Part shown: in pieces, positions 11,477 to 22,907 of the stretch
How the letters are laid out: every line of letters begins with the position of its first letter
How positions within the stretch are numbered: position 1 is the first letter of the stretch
Assembly (NCBI GenBank): GCA_027475525.1
Contig: JAMWFC010000126.1
Span: 496,001 to 560,000 of the forward strand
Length of the DNA: 64,000 nucleotides
Direction of reading: 5' to 3'
DNA from: Macrolepiota albuminosa
Taxonomy: Eukaryota; Basidiomycota; Agaricomycetes; Agaricales; Agaricaceae
The notes under the pieces: generated by a model
What the model saw: only the letters and a program-made list of their open reading frames with translations
Databases searched by the model: none
What the model was told of the DNA's origin: nothing
Translations under genes and position numbers: made by a program

Positions 11477-11994
11477 TGTAAGGGCGACCTCTAGAGGCTG
11501 TGGCTCAGTCACACAGCTGGCAGAGGGAGATCCAAAGTGTATTAGAATATATACTGACAATATCAAGGTAGCTACTCACCTGGCAGAGGGAGATCCAAAG
11601 AGAACAAGTCTGGGGATTCCCTATGCCAGGTTGGACGCTTCTGGGGCCTCTGAAGCGTGGGAAACAACTGTACAGTACAACAAAACCTTAAAAACTCGAA
11701 AATTGACTAACCAAACAAGTGTGCAAACAAGGGAGGAAAACTCCGGACTTTAGAAGTCAGAAAGGCAAACTCCGGCTTATCTAAGCAGCCTGGAGCGGTG
11801 CTGAAGGGCCCACACTTGTCTGAGTGATAGCTAAAGAACCAGAGCACCTCAAAGGTTGAGAATAGTACCAACAGATAGTGTTGAAGAAGTAGTAACAGCA
11901 AAATGAGAGAATGGTAGAAGAAATAAGGAAGTGAATGAAAGGAGAGTGAAGAAATAAGGAGTGAAAGAAGAAAGGAATGAGGGGTCCCCTGACA
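11477..11994 (-). repeat. Family A solo LTR, young, with target-site duplication
   Basis: The 518-bp copy runs from TGTAAGGGCGACC to GGGGTCCCCTGACA and retains all seven CpGs of the intact element's LTRs. TACAT flanks both sides (11472-11476 and 11995-11999). No internal element sequence is present, so it probably formed by LTR-LTR recombination. It inserted at or very near the 5' edge of the LINE fragment. Confidence 0.93.
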
Positions 11995-11999
11995 TACAT

Positions 12000-14560
12000 A
12001 ATGTATAACACATTGTACCAATAGGAAAAGAAGCTTACCGAAAAAGTGTAATAGAAACAAGGAGAACAAAAGAGGGAGGCAAGCTGATACCAAGCAACAT
12101 AAAGATAGCATGGGAAAACGAACCTGTAAGACTCCTAGGCACCTACATAGGAAATGACATGGACACACCAAGCATATGGACACCCACACTTGAAAAAGTA
12201 ACCAAGGACCTAGAGAGGTGGGATAAAGGCCACCCGACCATCAATGGACGACATTTGATAATAGGAATGGTTGTAGAAGATAGAACGCAGTACAAAACCT
12301 GCGTGCAGGGCATGCCTGTGGAAATAGAGCAGAGGCTGACCAGGATGATAAGACACTTCATATGGGGAGGAACTGCCCAACCAACAATAGGAATAGACAC
12401 CCTAAGCAAACCCATCGAACAAGGCGAGAAGAAACTCCTAGACGTTAAGGTTAGAAACGAAGCAATAGAGCTCATGAAAATGAAGAGATACCTGAACTTC
12501 TCCAAAACGAGACTGACATGGGCTAAGATTGTGGATGCCCTAATAAAAATGAAACTAAATAAGAAATGGAAAGTGGAAAACGATGGGGCATACCAAAACA
12601 TCTTCCTGCAGACATTATTAACAGTAAACGCAAAAGACATCAGAGACGGCCTCCCAACCTCCCTGAGAAGGATGATAAGAACGGCGAGGAAACACAAAGT
12701 GACCCTACCTCCTGCAGGCTTGAAGCTCAAAACAAAACTAGGCATACCTATCTGGTACCACGGTGGACTGAAAGACCGGGAAAACATAAGGCTCAATAAT
12801 ACAGTGGCGAAGTGTCTGAGGACGAACCACAGACTGAGGAAAGTAGGCGATGCGATAAAACTCATAAAAAGAATAAACACAACCATGAACACCGCCCACA
12901 AACTTAGAAAAAACTGCAAATGCGAGGAATGTAAAGAAGTGAGAAGAGATGGCTGCTGAAACCCACACAAATGTGCGGAGTAGGAACAAGAAAACTACTG
13001 AACAGCATAAAGGACAAATGGAACCCCCTAAGCATAGAACACAATGAGGAACACCACCCGATCAACAAAGGGATCCTTGAAAAGATAAGAGGTGGGGAGT
13101 CAGTATAAGCATAGAACACAATGAGGAACACCACCCGATCAACAAAGGGATCCTTGAAAAGATAAGAGGTGGGGAGTCAGTACTATTCACGAAAGACATA
13201 CGCAATGGCACAACACTAAGCGAATAACAATTGATGTACTGACCAAGTCCCTGACAAAACATGAGGACATGGGATGGATAGAAACCGAAAACAAGGAAAT
13301 CCTGCAGGCAACGGTATCACATATGAGAAGGCGAATAGGACAAACAATCCTAACAAAAGTTAAAGGACACAGCAATATCGAAGGGAATGATGGGGCTGAC
13401 AAGCTAGCGAAACTAGGAGCACAGCCACAAGCACCCACATATGAGGATATATCCCCCGCACAAGGCTACCACACAACGGGGATAAGGCTAAGCTCAGCCT
13501 CCCAGGCATCCCTGTACATACAGGGGAATACTGAAGAAGAAGCCACTCTCCTATAGAAGAGGAGCAACAATAAACCTAGATAGGATAAGATGGGCAATAA
13601 ATAATAAAAGAAAACAACGGCGACGCACCGACGGATAAGAATATCTGGAGAGCCCTGAAGGACAAGACAATTACCAAAGAAGCCAGAGCATTCCTATGGA
13701 AGGCAACACAGAACGCCTACAAGATCGGAGACTACTGGGAGAAAACCCCGAACTATGAGACAAGAAGTAAATGCCACGTCTGCGATGCAACTGAGGATAT
13801 GGAACACATACTGACATCGTGCTCGGCGTCTGGCCAAGAAACAATATGGCGATTAACCAAACAATTGTGTGCGTGCAGAGGCATAGAGTGGAACACACCA
13901 AGCATAGGAATAATATTGGGATGTAACCTAGTCAAGCCAAAAATGACGAAAGAGGCAGTAAAAGAGGCTGGAAGCAGAATGTACCGAATAACTGTATCAG
14001 AATCTGCACACCTGATATGTAAGTAAGATAAGATGTGAATGGCGAATACATAAAGAGGCAGACCCTGAGAAGATACCCACAGCGGAGGAGTTTAATGAGA
14101 ACAGATGGCGAATGGCGAAGTGCCATAATGAAAAGAATAAAAGTAGATTGCCTCACATCAAACAGTGAAAGATACGGGAAGAGAGCCCTAGGCGAAGACC
14201 TAGTGGCAAAAACATGGCTAGATGTCATAAATGAACACGCAAAGCCCCACAGGGTATGAGAGTTGATCGCCCCCCAAGGTGGAACAGATGAGAGAACCAA
14301 CCCGAGCCCCACACGTCGTGCGTAAAGTGCATTTTCCTTTGAGAACCAACCCAGATAACTACTCGAAACAAACCTAGAAGACTCCTTTTTTCTGGTACCT
14401 TACCTAGAAGCTAACACATGTAGATACGTCTAGGCGCCTATAGAACCTCTATAAAAAAAAAAACAATAATGAAATAATGAAATAATAAATAAAGAAAATA
14501 AAGAACGAATGAAGAGAAGAGTACATACATACAAGTAATAAAATAAAAAATAATAAAAGA
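12000..14560 (+). pseudogene. 5'-truncated LINE (non-LTR retrotransposon) fragment
   Basis: The readable protein begins near 12021 (GKEAYRKSVIETRR) and continues into 12159-12959, the C-terminal reverse-transcriptase part of fungal LINEs (LLGTYIGND, then RLIIG-type and MIRHFIWGG text). It shifts frame near 12950. An RNase H segment lies at 13269-13556, with VKGHSNIEGNDGADKLAKLG carrying the expected His, Asn and Asp. A terminal zinc motif follows near 13770-13830 (CHVCDATEDMEHILTSC, CX2CX7HX4C), then decayed frames. The 3' end has an A-rich tail (14452-14550). The endonuclease and most of the RT are missing. TACATACAT occurs at both ends and could be a target-site duplication, but the text is low complexity. 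Confidence 0.85.
13029..13182. repeat. 77-bp tandem duplication 9
   Basis: Copies are 13029-13105 and 13106-13182, identical. They lie within the LINE between the RT and RNase H parts. Confidence 0.95.
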
Positions 14561-15549
14561 AAAAGAAACATGTATGTAAGAGTCGGGGACCGGCGCACAC
14601 GTGCGCCGCTACGATAAGTACGTGCGGGGACAAAGGGAGCTTTGTCCCTGGTGTGATATTATGTGCATGTGATATCATGAAAGTGATAGCGCGTGTGTGA
14701 TATGATCAGAGGGGCGATTCGATCGATGTCGAAAGGTGTGTCGTCACTGTGGGTGCATGGGCGCTAACAGAGTTGGTGGGGCATTGAGGGGATCATGAGA
14801 AAGAAATCAAAAAGTGATCGTACAATATAGAAGTCCCATTATGTTAGAGGAGGTCTCCAGGAGGTCTCTTGGAGGACTTCGGTCAGACCTCCAAGGTCTT
14901 GAGGTGGATTGGGAATCTCGTGCGCTTCCGTCTCGTCCGGTGCAATTCCGTTTATGGAAACAGGTACCATCAACCAGCAACGAGGTTGTCCTTTCGGCCT
15001 ATTCCTGTCTCGACCATTAAATATCCTAACTACCCATCAAGAAGCACGAAGTGTCCTCCTGCCTTAGGTTCTCTGCTTTCCAGTTTTGAGTCGTTTTGAA
15101 CATACATTCCCTATGACTGTCTAGGTGGCAGATGTTACGGGACGGCTTACTGGGCACTGAGCTAGATTCAACTACTCATACCTGAACAATTCTATATCTG
15201 GCCTGCAACCCGCATGTGGTTAGCTAAATGTTTACGGAATGCTGTTCTTGTATATGAACCATATCTTTTCGGCTGTCCAAAGATGGAGAGCATCCAGCGC
15301 ACAGAAGCCAGAGAACTTCTAGTCCTTGCGCTGTTTTAGAAATTCAAATAATTAAACGATCTTTACTATGTAAAAGGTAATATCCTTGCATTCTCTGATA
15401 TACCTTCCCAGCCTCCTGCGGATATAATCTCGCAGCTTGATAGCTTGTCATCAGTGTCTCTGCTTTTGCCATCGAAATTCCGACTCGGACTAGGGCACGA
15501 AAAGTATTTATTTCATGGACTTTGATAATAATGATATCCTCAACCCTGA
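14561..15549. other. Intergenic, upstream of the P450
   Basis: No exon is supported. The stretch contains short CCAGGAGGTCTCTTGGAGG-like direct repeats near 14848-14905 and the presumed promoter of the P450. No clear TATA box was picked. Confidence 0.45.
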
Positions 15550-17757
15550 ATGACTGCAGTCAAACTCAATTTCCTTACCCTCCCGTCCATGCAAACGTCG
15601 TTAACGGTTTTAATCCCAACCGTTGCTTTCTTATTCCTTGTTTCTGCTCAGTACAAGCGGTCTCAATATCTCAAAAGATTCCGATTACCGCCGGGGCCTC
15701 CTGAAAAACCACTCATAGGGAATCTCTTAGACTTCGACCTTCGCGCCATTGGGATAAGATTCACGGAGTACAAATCTATCTACGGTGTGTTCTCGTTTTC
15801 TACTCCACTGAAACTGAAGAAAACAATGATAGACTAAAGACTTTCAGGCGACCTCGTATACTTCCATGGCTTAGGAAGGAGTATCCTTCTCCTCAACTCG
15901 CTCGCAGTGATCAGCGACCTTTTTGAGAAGCGTCCGTTGACATACTCTCACTGCCCCTCGCTCAACGTTGCAGGAGAGTTAGTGGGCCTTACCAAGGTTG
16001 GTTTTTATCTACTTTAGCTCGACGACTAAACATGTATTTCTAGAATGCTCCAAGTCTGCGCTACGGTGAAGGATGGGACGAGTACAGACGCATGTCCTAT
16101 ATTGCTCTCAACCCGATAGAAACCAAGAGATATCATGCCTACCAAGAGAATATCTCGGCGTTTTTTAACCTTGCATTGTTGGATAACCCAGAGGACTTCT
16201 TTGCACATGTAAAATTGTCTGTAATTTCCCTCTGGTGATGTCGATTAATATGGACTAACTTGAAACAGAACCGTGGCAAGACTAGCTTTGTCTGTAACAT
16301 ATGGAATGTCGGTAAATGAAGCGGGTCTGGACGTACGTTTCTTATTTTATCTCTGGCTAGACTTCAGATGCTTATTGGTGACTAAATATACTAAGTTCGT
16401 GAATCATTCAGAGCACACCATGGCTCTCGTCAGGAAGATCACTGCCGCAGGTGTATACTTTGCCGACTGCCCGCAAAGTCGTAAGTTTTTCGGCTCTACT
16501 AAGCTTCTACGAAGTCAAGAAGATTGATGTTACCGTAATAGTAAAATACCTGCCGTCTTGTCTCACGTCTCACCAGCATGCTGCCCGTGGCAGAGCGATG
16601 ATCGATTATTTTCTCACCATGCCCTTTGAGTATGTCAAGCAATCCATGGTATATCTCACCATTGTTTTCGTGTATTTATGTTATGGCATTTGGCTGAATG
16701 TATCATGTTAGGAGAAGGGAACAGCTCCTCCCTCGCTGGTTAAGGACCTTCTGCTACAAGACATGGGTGACAATTCGTCGACGTTCGAGGATCGCGTGAA
16801 GTGGATCGCTGGAAATAGCTACTCCGGTACGTCGTGTACAAGTATTCATACACATATGTAACACTCACTGCTGCCCAGCCGGTAGCGAAACAGTACATCC
16901 TCCAAAAATTTACACTTTATTCATTTCTAATGTCATAATTTCCTAGCTATCCACAGTCATCTTCAATTTCTTCCTCGCCATGGCTCTCCATCCAGACAAA
17001 CAAAAGCAAGCACAGGAAGAGTTAGATCGGGTCATAGGTACAGATCGGTTACCTACAATGACAGACCAAGATAGTTGTCTCTATGTTAGTGCGCTGATCA
17101 AGGAGACAATGAGGTGGTATCCTACCTGGCCTTGGGGTAAGTCGGAAATAAGATGAATTGTATGATAATCATCGGCAAAATAGGTACTATACGATGTACG
17201 TCGAAGGACGATGAGTACCGGGGTTATTTTATACCGAAGGGTACCATCGTTGTTCCTAACCCTTGGTAGGCCCCTTTCTTTCTGAATGGAAGTCTTGGCC
17301 TTTATTGTTGGAAGGGCTGTGACAGTTGAGCCTGCTGGGAAACACGATCCTCGACTATTTATCCCGGAACGCTTCCTCGGTCCCGATCCGGGCAGAAATC
17401 CGAGCGCCGGGGTCTTTGGGTATGGTCAAAAGTACCCTTTTCTCTCTTCTTCCTGGAAATACCTGACAATCATCCTGGTCAAGGATATGTCCCGGACAAA
17501 CAGTCGCAGAAAGCTCGCTTGCTGTATTTATACCCACAATTCTATCTGCATTTAACATTTTGCCACCTCAAGATGGAGTGCTGGAAGCAAAATGTGGGTC
17601 AAATCTTTATGGGTACGTGTATCTTCATTCCCTTCATTTCTCTCAATCAATATTGCATGAATCTAGCTACCATGAACCATTTAGATGTAGGATCATCCCT
17701 CGTTCGTCAAAGACTGCAGAACTAGTCAGAAAAAGAGCCGCGCTAGCAAACGTTTAG
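15550..17757 (+). CDS. Cytochrome P450 monooxygenase, 13 exons, apparently intact
   Basis: Exons are 15550-15784, 15848-15996, 16044-16216, 16269-16332, 16396-16480, 16515-16648, 16712-16826, 16879-16892, 16947-17136, 17184-17265, 17315-17431, 17484-17612 and 17667-17757. Together they make 1578 nt, 525 residues, the normal size of a fungal microsomal P450. The N-terminus has a hydrophobic anchor (LTVLIPTVAFLFLVSA) and a proline-rich hinge (LPPGPPEKPLIGN). The I-helix oxygen-binding text AGSETLST is built across the 14-nt exon. The K-helix KETMR, the FIPERF motif and the haem loop FGYGQKICPG (Cys ligand) are all present. The fold resembles the CYP64/CYP5037-like E-class enzymes common in agaricomycetes; the substrate is unknown. 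It probably sits in the ER membrane and needs NADPH-P450 reductase. One donor (GTCTGT at 16217) is weak. Met at 15592 is an alternative start. The gene ends 83 bp from the convergent aldo-keto reductase. Confidence 0.92.
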
Positions 17758-17840
17758 GAGGTATCCTCTTGCTCATTAATATTGTACATATTACCTCGAA
17801 AATTCAGAACAATCAATATCTATGTGGCTGGCTCTCGTAG

Positions 17841-19268
17841 CTAGATAATGTCGGTCAAATTCTGTCTCACAAACCAATACAGGACGTACGGTTCCTCCAA
17901 ATATTTGAGTTCCTCTTCGCTTAGTGTGATTCCTGTCGTGATTGACTCAAGAACCCGCTCAGGCTGAATTGAAAACAGTCAGCTTTCAATATCGAGTTAC
18001 TGAATGGATGACATACCGTGTTGGCACCGACAATGGGGCTGGATACCTTTTTTAGACTCCAAGCAAGAGCAACTTGATTCATCTTGCAAGACCGCTTCTC
18101 CGCGATCTCCGCGACACGGTTGATGATCTTGATGTCGCTCTCCCTTCGTCTTTTCTCAAGAAATGTTCCACTGACGCGTTTTGACCTTGGGGTCTCGGTC
18201 CCAACTGGGCGAGCAAGGTGTCCGTCCATCAAAGGTGAGTATGCCACGACACCGATGCCCTTGTAATTACAGTAATCAATCATTTCACGTTCCTGGTATC
18301 GCTCGCATAAGGAGATATCAAAGACATAATGACGATGGCTCACCTCCGTACGATAGAGAAGCGAATGCTCCAACTCAACGCAACTGAACTGCGTCCACCC
18401 GTTCAGCTGCGCCACATTATTCATCTCTGCAAATTGCCAGGCCTTCACATTGGACGCTCCAAGATAACGAACTTTGCCAGAGCGAACAAGGTCATGAAGG
18501 GCACGCATCGTTTCCTCGAAGGGCGTTTCCGAATCCAAGGTATGAATCATGAGAATGTCGATGTAATCCGTTTTGAGGCGCCGGAGCGAAGCATCGACTT
18601 GATTGAAAATCGCACCCCGAGAGAGGCCGCCTTGGTTCACGTAGTCGCGCGTATCCTTCAATCCAGGTTTAAAGAAACTGGTAATCGTAGATGGATCCTC
18701 TTCGTCGACGAGAAAGCGGATTTTGGTGATGAGGACGAGTTTGTGGCGAGGAATTTGATTCTTTCAGCGAACGATCAGAGAAAGGATCTACCCATACAGC
18801 CGAAAGGGCAGACACACCTCGACGATAAATTTACCGATGATTGACTCTGAATCACCGTTGCTTTATATGATCGATTGAGCATGATGATTTGGAATCTATG
18901 AGCTTTGACTTCGCATGTTTACCTGTACATATTGGCTGTGTCCCATGTCGTAATTCCAGCATCCCATGCCGTTTTGAGGAGTTGAAATGCCTGATCGTAA
19001 TCAGCAGTCGTTATCAAACACACCTCGACTTGAGCAAACCTTGTCTCCAGTCAGATTAATGTGCTAAGTTCCACTTCCTGAGTAAGCGCGGGATGATCAA
19101 TTTCGAAGTACATACGTTCCAGGAAGTATTCCCGATAGTCATACACCCAAGCTATGTAGATATGGAGATATATCGACATGTGCATGAAAAATCTCAATGA
19201 CTTACAATTGGGGCCGATACACGGAGGCCAGCCTTTCCCAGACGAACGTAGCTAGCTTTGACAGTCAT
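17841..19268 (-). CDS. Aldo/keto reductase, about seven exons
   Basis: Exons read from 19268: 19268-19206 (MTVKASYVRLGKAGLRVSAP), 19151-19116 (LGCMTIGNTSWN), one ending at 18923, 18860-18818, 18760-18344, 18301-18017 and 17963-17841. Stop at 17841. Phases fit at every junction except the 5' edge of exon 3 (near 18990), which I could not place. Catalytic residues of the family are visible: Asp and Tyr in DTANMYSNGDSE, Lys in VLITK, His in LMIHTLD. GASNV-like and IVGAN blocks form the NADP(H) site. The length, about 330-350 residues, fits the YajO/aryl-alcohol dehydrogenase-like branch. It should be a soluble NADPH-dependent carbonyl reductase; the substrate is unknown. It is tail-to-tail with the P450, and the pogo transposon lies 380 bp upstream of its start. 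Confidence 0.88.
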
Positions 19269-19648
19269 AAGTGGAAGATATAGTGAGCTGATCAACGATG
19301 CTGAAGTGCTAGAAGGGGCTTTTGAAAAGTCTGAAGACCGTCTCGGAAGAAATACCTGTCATTCTTAAGATACGATAAGCGACCTGATGGTCACCCACAG
19401 TAGTGGACGGGGCCAGATGCCACTCACATCCCCAGATAGAATGTGACCCGAAAAATAGTCAATGTCCGGCGGACATGTCCGACTGTTCCGTGATCTGTCT
19501 CAACGAGGTTTTGGTCTTTCCAGAATATCCTCAACAAGACTTGTCACATATGTTTGAATGCATCCCATGGAGAGGACGTGAGAAACCAAAGTTGAACGCA
19601 CGTGGCCGGATTCTGCACGTGATCGCGTCCAAAATCCATGGCATAGAC
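19269..19648. other. Upstream region of the aldo-keto reductase
   Basis: No gene is supported. The region holds the presumed promoter and ends at the TA target of the pogo element. Confidence 0.5.
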
Positions 19649-19650
19649 TA

Positions 19651-19674
19651 CTGTGCCGTGACGAGATATGCAAC
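19651..19674 (+). repeat. Left terminal inverted repeat of pogo element
   Basis: 24 bp, identical to the reverse complement of 22882-22905; the match continues into the flanking TA. Confidence 0.95.
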
Positions 19675-19951
19675 TTTTGAACAAAAGATTTTCTGTAGCT
19701 CCGTCCCTTCAGCTTATGACCTTGATTTTTTTGTATCAACTAGAAGAACATCCAATCTCAAGGTCTACATTTTTTATTTGCGAAAAACTTGAGAGGAAAC
19801 TTCGTCGGCCAATGGCCGAGCACGACATACCAAAAGTACGTAGATATGCAACCGCCGGTCACGCATGGTCACATCTCAAATCCTGACTCCGCTCACAATC
19901 GCACGCAAAGGCTCGCAATAAGGTTCGTTTGGCTTTCTAAATTGAGATATA

Positions 19952-22509
19952 TTACTGTGGAAAGTTATAATAGTATGCACCAGTGTAATATGTTCTATCT
20001 ATGGGGTAGGAATAAAGTCCCTGATGTGTCGAAGGACCAGCCTGTAGACTCAGATCCTGAGCACGATGATCCACGGGAATGGGATTAATTTGAGTCAAAG
20101 TCGCAGAGAAATGAGTCGGAGGGAAATCAGATGAAGGAGTATTGGACGGGTCAAGTCGACGACGTTGTAGTGGTGTGCCGTTACCCAGACTTGAATCTTC
20201 AGGAGCAGTGCGTTTGCGACGAAATAAACCAACAAATTGTGGTTTACTCTTCAAATCTTCATCCTCAGTGAACTTAGCCTCGATACGATCCTGTAAGTCA
20301 GCCTTTGTGCCGTTTATAGATAAACCAAGAACCGAGGCAAGATCTTGAAGTGCCGTCTTGTTCTGGCCTCTGATTGTACCAGAAAAGAGCATCTGCGTAC
20401 CCATTGTGGCTCGACGAATCAAGTTTTCCTTGTCCACTGCATCTTTCTTGGCCTTCTTTTCTGCCTTCTGTCTGTCCTTCTCCTTCCGAATTGCCCGCTC
20501 TTTCCTTGCCTCTGCTAGCCCCTCCTCTGACGTCATCACTCGGGCAGATGTATTGATTCGTCGTCCTTGCTTCGATTTTTCTGTGCGTAAATGAATTTGA
20601 CGGCGGAGTAGAGCATTTTCACGGTTACAATAGACAATCTGAAGTTCTGCAGAGTCACACTGATCTTGAACTAGCTTGAGCTGAGTCTCAAGTGCTGCAA
20701 CGCGACTTTCAAGATTGATACATCGCTTTTCAGAAGACAGACTTGGCCTGACAGGTGTAGAGGAGGCTGGAGAAGAAAGGGACTGAGTCATGGATCGTGT
20801 GTGTCGGAGTGGTGTAGGTGTCATCGGTGTCAATGGTGAGCATGGCAAGCGCATGAGTAACGTTTCAGGCTGATGGTTTGACGCGTGATGTGCAGGTGTT
20901 TTGGCACATGTTGCAATGCTTCTTTGATGCTCTCCCAGGCTTTCTTCTAACCCACTTTGCTCTTCCTCCACGTCACTCTCCTCATCCTCTGTCCTTTCGT
21001 CTTCTTCATCTTCTTGTCCACTTGGATCTGATTCATCATAACCATCATCATCACTGTCACTACTGTCAGAGTCAATGGTGTATGTTGGTCCATCAGCAGG
21101 GATAAAATCATCGGAAGATGCGTCTGGTGCTCGAGGAAGCCGAGTTTTTGCCCAGATTCCTTGGGATTTGATGGAAGTTGAATGACTTGGTGCGAAATCA
21201 CTTTCTTTGAAAATTCCCGGATTAATATCTGACTCGTTAAAAGCATCAGTTCGTTCTGGATTGATACCTGCATTACACCAGGCACGTTTGATGGTTTCAC
21301 TTTTGAAGGATTCATTTCGTGCCATCATATACTCCCTTACAACATCTCGAAGTTCCATCCCTTCTCCTCTCTCTTCAAGTATTATTGCGCAACGATTAGA
21401 CCAGGCAGTTGAAAGTGGTGAAAAGACTCCAACATCTAGAGGCTGCAGCCTATGTGTAGTATGGGGTGGAAGGCAAAATAGGTGGACATTGTTCTTGAGA
21501 GCAAATTCTATGATTTCGAGTGAGGTATGTGATCCATGTCCATCGTAGATTAAAAGGATAGGTTTTCCTGACTTGTTTCTCTCTGTAGCTTTTGGAACAA
21601 ATTGTTTTTTGAACCACTGGTGCCCTATCTCATCATCTGTCCATCCATTCTCAGATGTCGCAATCCTAGCAACATTTATGAGTCGACACATTTAATAAAA
21701 TATTAACTTCTCACGCACAGTACATCAGGCTCCTCAAACCACTCTGTAAACATACTCTGCCCTCCTGGAAACACGAAACATGGTTTAATGGTGTAAGTAC
21801 CATCCGCACATACAGTTTCAATGATTGTAACAAGCTGAAGATCGTCGCTCTTCAGCCTGTATTGAGACTTGTCCATGAAGTCAAAGAGAAACTTTTCGGC
21901 CTTTCCTTTGCGACTACCACCCATCTGAACACCTTTTTCATCCATGTTGTAGACATTTTCCCAAGGTATGTCGTGTTTTTTCATATGTTCACATAGTTGC
22001 CGAAAATAATTGTGAACGGTTGTATAGTTAAAGGCTCGTGCACGTTTTGGGTCCAGGCCACTACCACGAGCCAATTTGATGTCAGGATGGCGTTGGAGGA
22101 ATCGACGTATCCATCCTTTTGATATTGGATGCTTCTTATTCTCTGGAAGCACGGCTTCAACCTTCGGGCCCAGGGTCTTGCGGCTTACAGGGTGGCCTGT
22201 GGTACCAAGATATTTGATCCATTCAACCAGGGCATTTTCTTGTGCAGGTGTGAGGAGCATTTGGCCACTGTGGGCTTTCTTCTTTGGTTGTGTCAACCCA
22301 TGGTGTCGACGCCAGAGTGTACTTTTATAGACTTTGTAATACCTTGCAGCATCTGCCACTGTATGAAATACTCCATTTTTCAGGTCTCTAAGAGCGTCTT
22401 GAATGAGTTTCTCTGTAGAATTGCTCGGAGAGTTACGGTGGGTTGCTGCGCGTGTCATTTTGTCGAGGACTTGGAAACTGTTGTTTGGGCAGGCTACCAA
22501 ATTAGGCAT
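19952..22509 (-). CDS. Pogo-family DDE transposase with SAP domain
   Basis: Two exons, 22509-21719 and 21665-19952, join across a 53-nt intron (GTGCGT...TTGCTAG) to give 2505 nt, 834 residues. Using the donor two codons before the apparent stop turns DVL|IATSENGWTDDEIG into a continuous reading. In order: an N-terminal HTH (AARYYKVYKSTLWRR), a CENPB-type HTH (GWIRRFLQRHPDIK), then the DDE core with YNMDEKGVQ (first Asp), LIYDGHGSH (second Asp), PPHTTHRLQPLDVGVF and downstream acids. The C-terminus is long and unusual: acidic SDSSDSDDDGYDESD text, a coiled coil with RKERAIRKEKDRQKAEKK, and a SAP-like helix pair (LASVLGLSINGTKADLQDRI), a DNA-binding fold. It cuts and pastes the element. Nothing is missing, so it may be active. 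Confidence 0.92.
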
Positions 22510-22881
22510 TGCCGCCAGGTCGCATGCGGAGCTTCAATCTCATTGAGAATGTCACGCTCCCACACAGATCCCTCTCATCGAGGCCTTTTCAGGGTACATA
22601 GAGCCTCGGAAAATTAGATTTGAGCTGTATTGAATGTATTAAACAATGTTATCATGTAAAAAGTACAATAGTTTATCAAGAATCATTTCACCGATGATGA
22701 GGTGGTCACGAAATCAGACTTTTTGAGCACTATCAGATTTATTAAAGCTCAACAACCAAAGGATCCTTTGAAATACCTATAGCAACATCTTTATATAGAC
22801 TCTATACATGTATGAGATTTTTACGGTTCTCAAAAAGTACGCCGATGGAGCTGAGGAAAGGAAGTTGCACAAGTGGGCTCG

Positions 22882-22905
22882 GTTGCATATCTCGTCACGG
22901 CACAG
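22882..22905 (-). repeat. Right terminal inverted repeat of pogo element
   Basis: 24 bp, pairs exactly with 19651-19674; TA follows at 22906-22907. Confidence 0.95.
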
Positions 22906-22907
22906 TA

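Larger units (their letters stand above)
19651..22905 (-). mobile_element. Complete pogo/Tigger-like DNA transposon
   Basis: Perfect 24-bp terminal inverted repeats (CTGTGCCGTGACGAGATATG then CAAC) lie at 19651-19674 and 22882-22905. A TA dinucleotide flanks each end (19649-19650 and 22906-22907), the target-site duplication expected of Tc1/mariner/pogo elements. The 3255-bp element carries one spliced transposase gene. Perfect ends and an open gene indicate a recent insertion. Confidence is high because ends, target site and gene agree. Confidence 0.93.

Noticed and set aside
11707..12189. Long hydrophobic open frames in the family A LTRs (also near 2446, 4397, 55276 and 61558)
   Set aside because: The same frame recurs in every LTR copy; it reflects LTR base composition, not a protein. 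Frames that seem to add such a tail to real proteins are readthrough into the LTR.
12143..12970. 275-codon minus-strand frame
   Set aside because: It is antisense to the LINE RT segment; its composition is the mirror of a Lys/Ile-rich frame and it has no motif.
18329..18844. 171-codon plus-strand frame
   Set aside because: It lies antisense to the aldo-keto reductase exons, which carry the family motifs.
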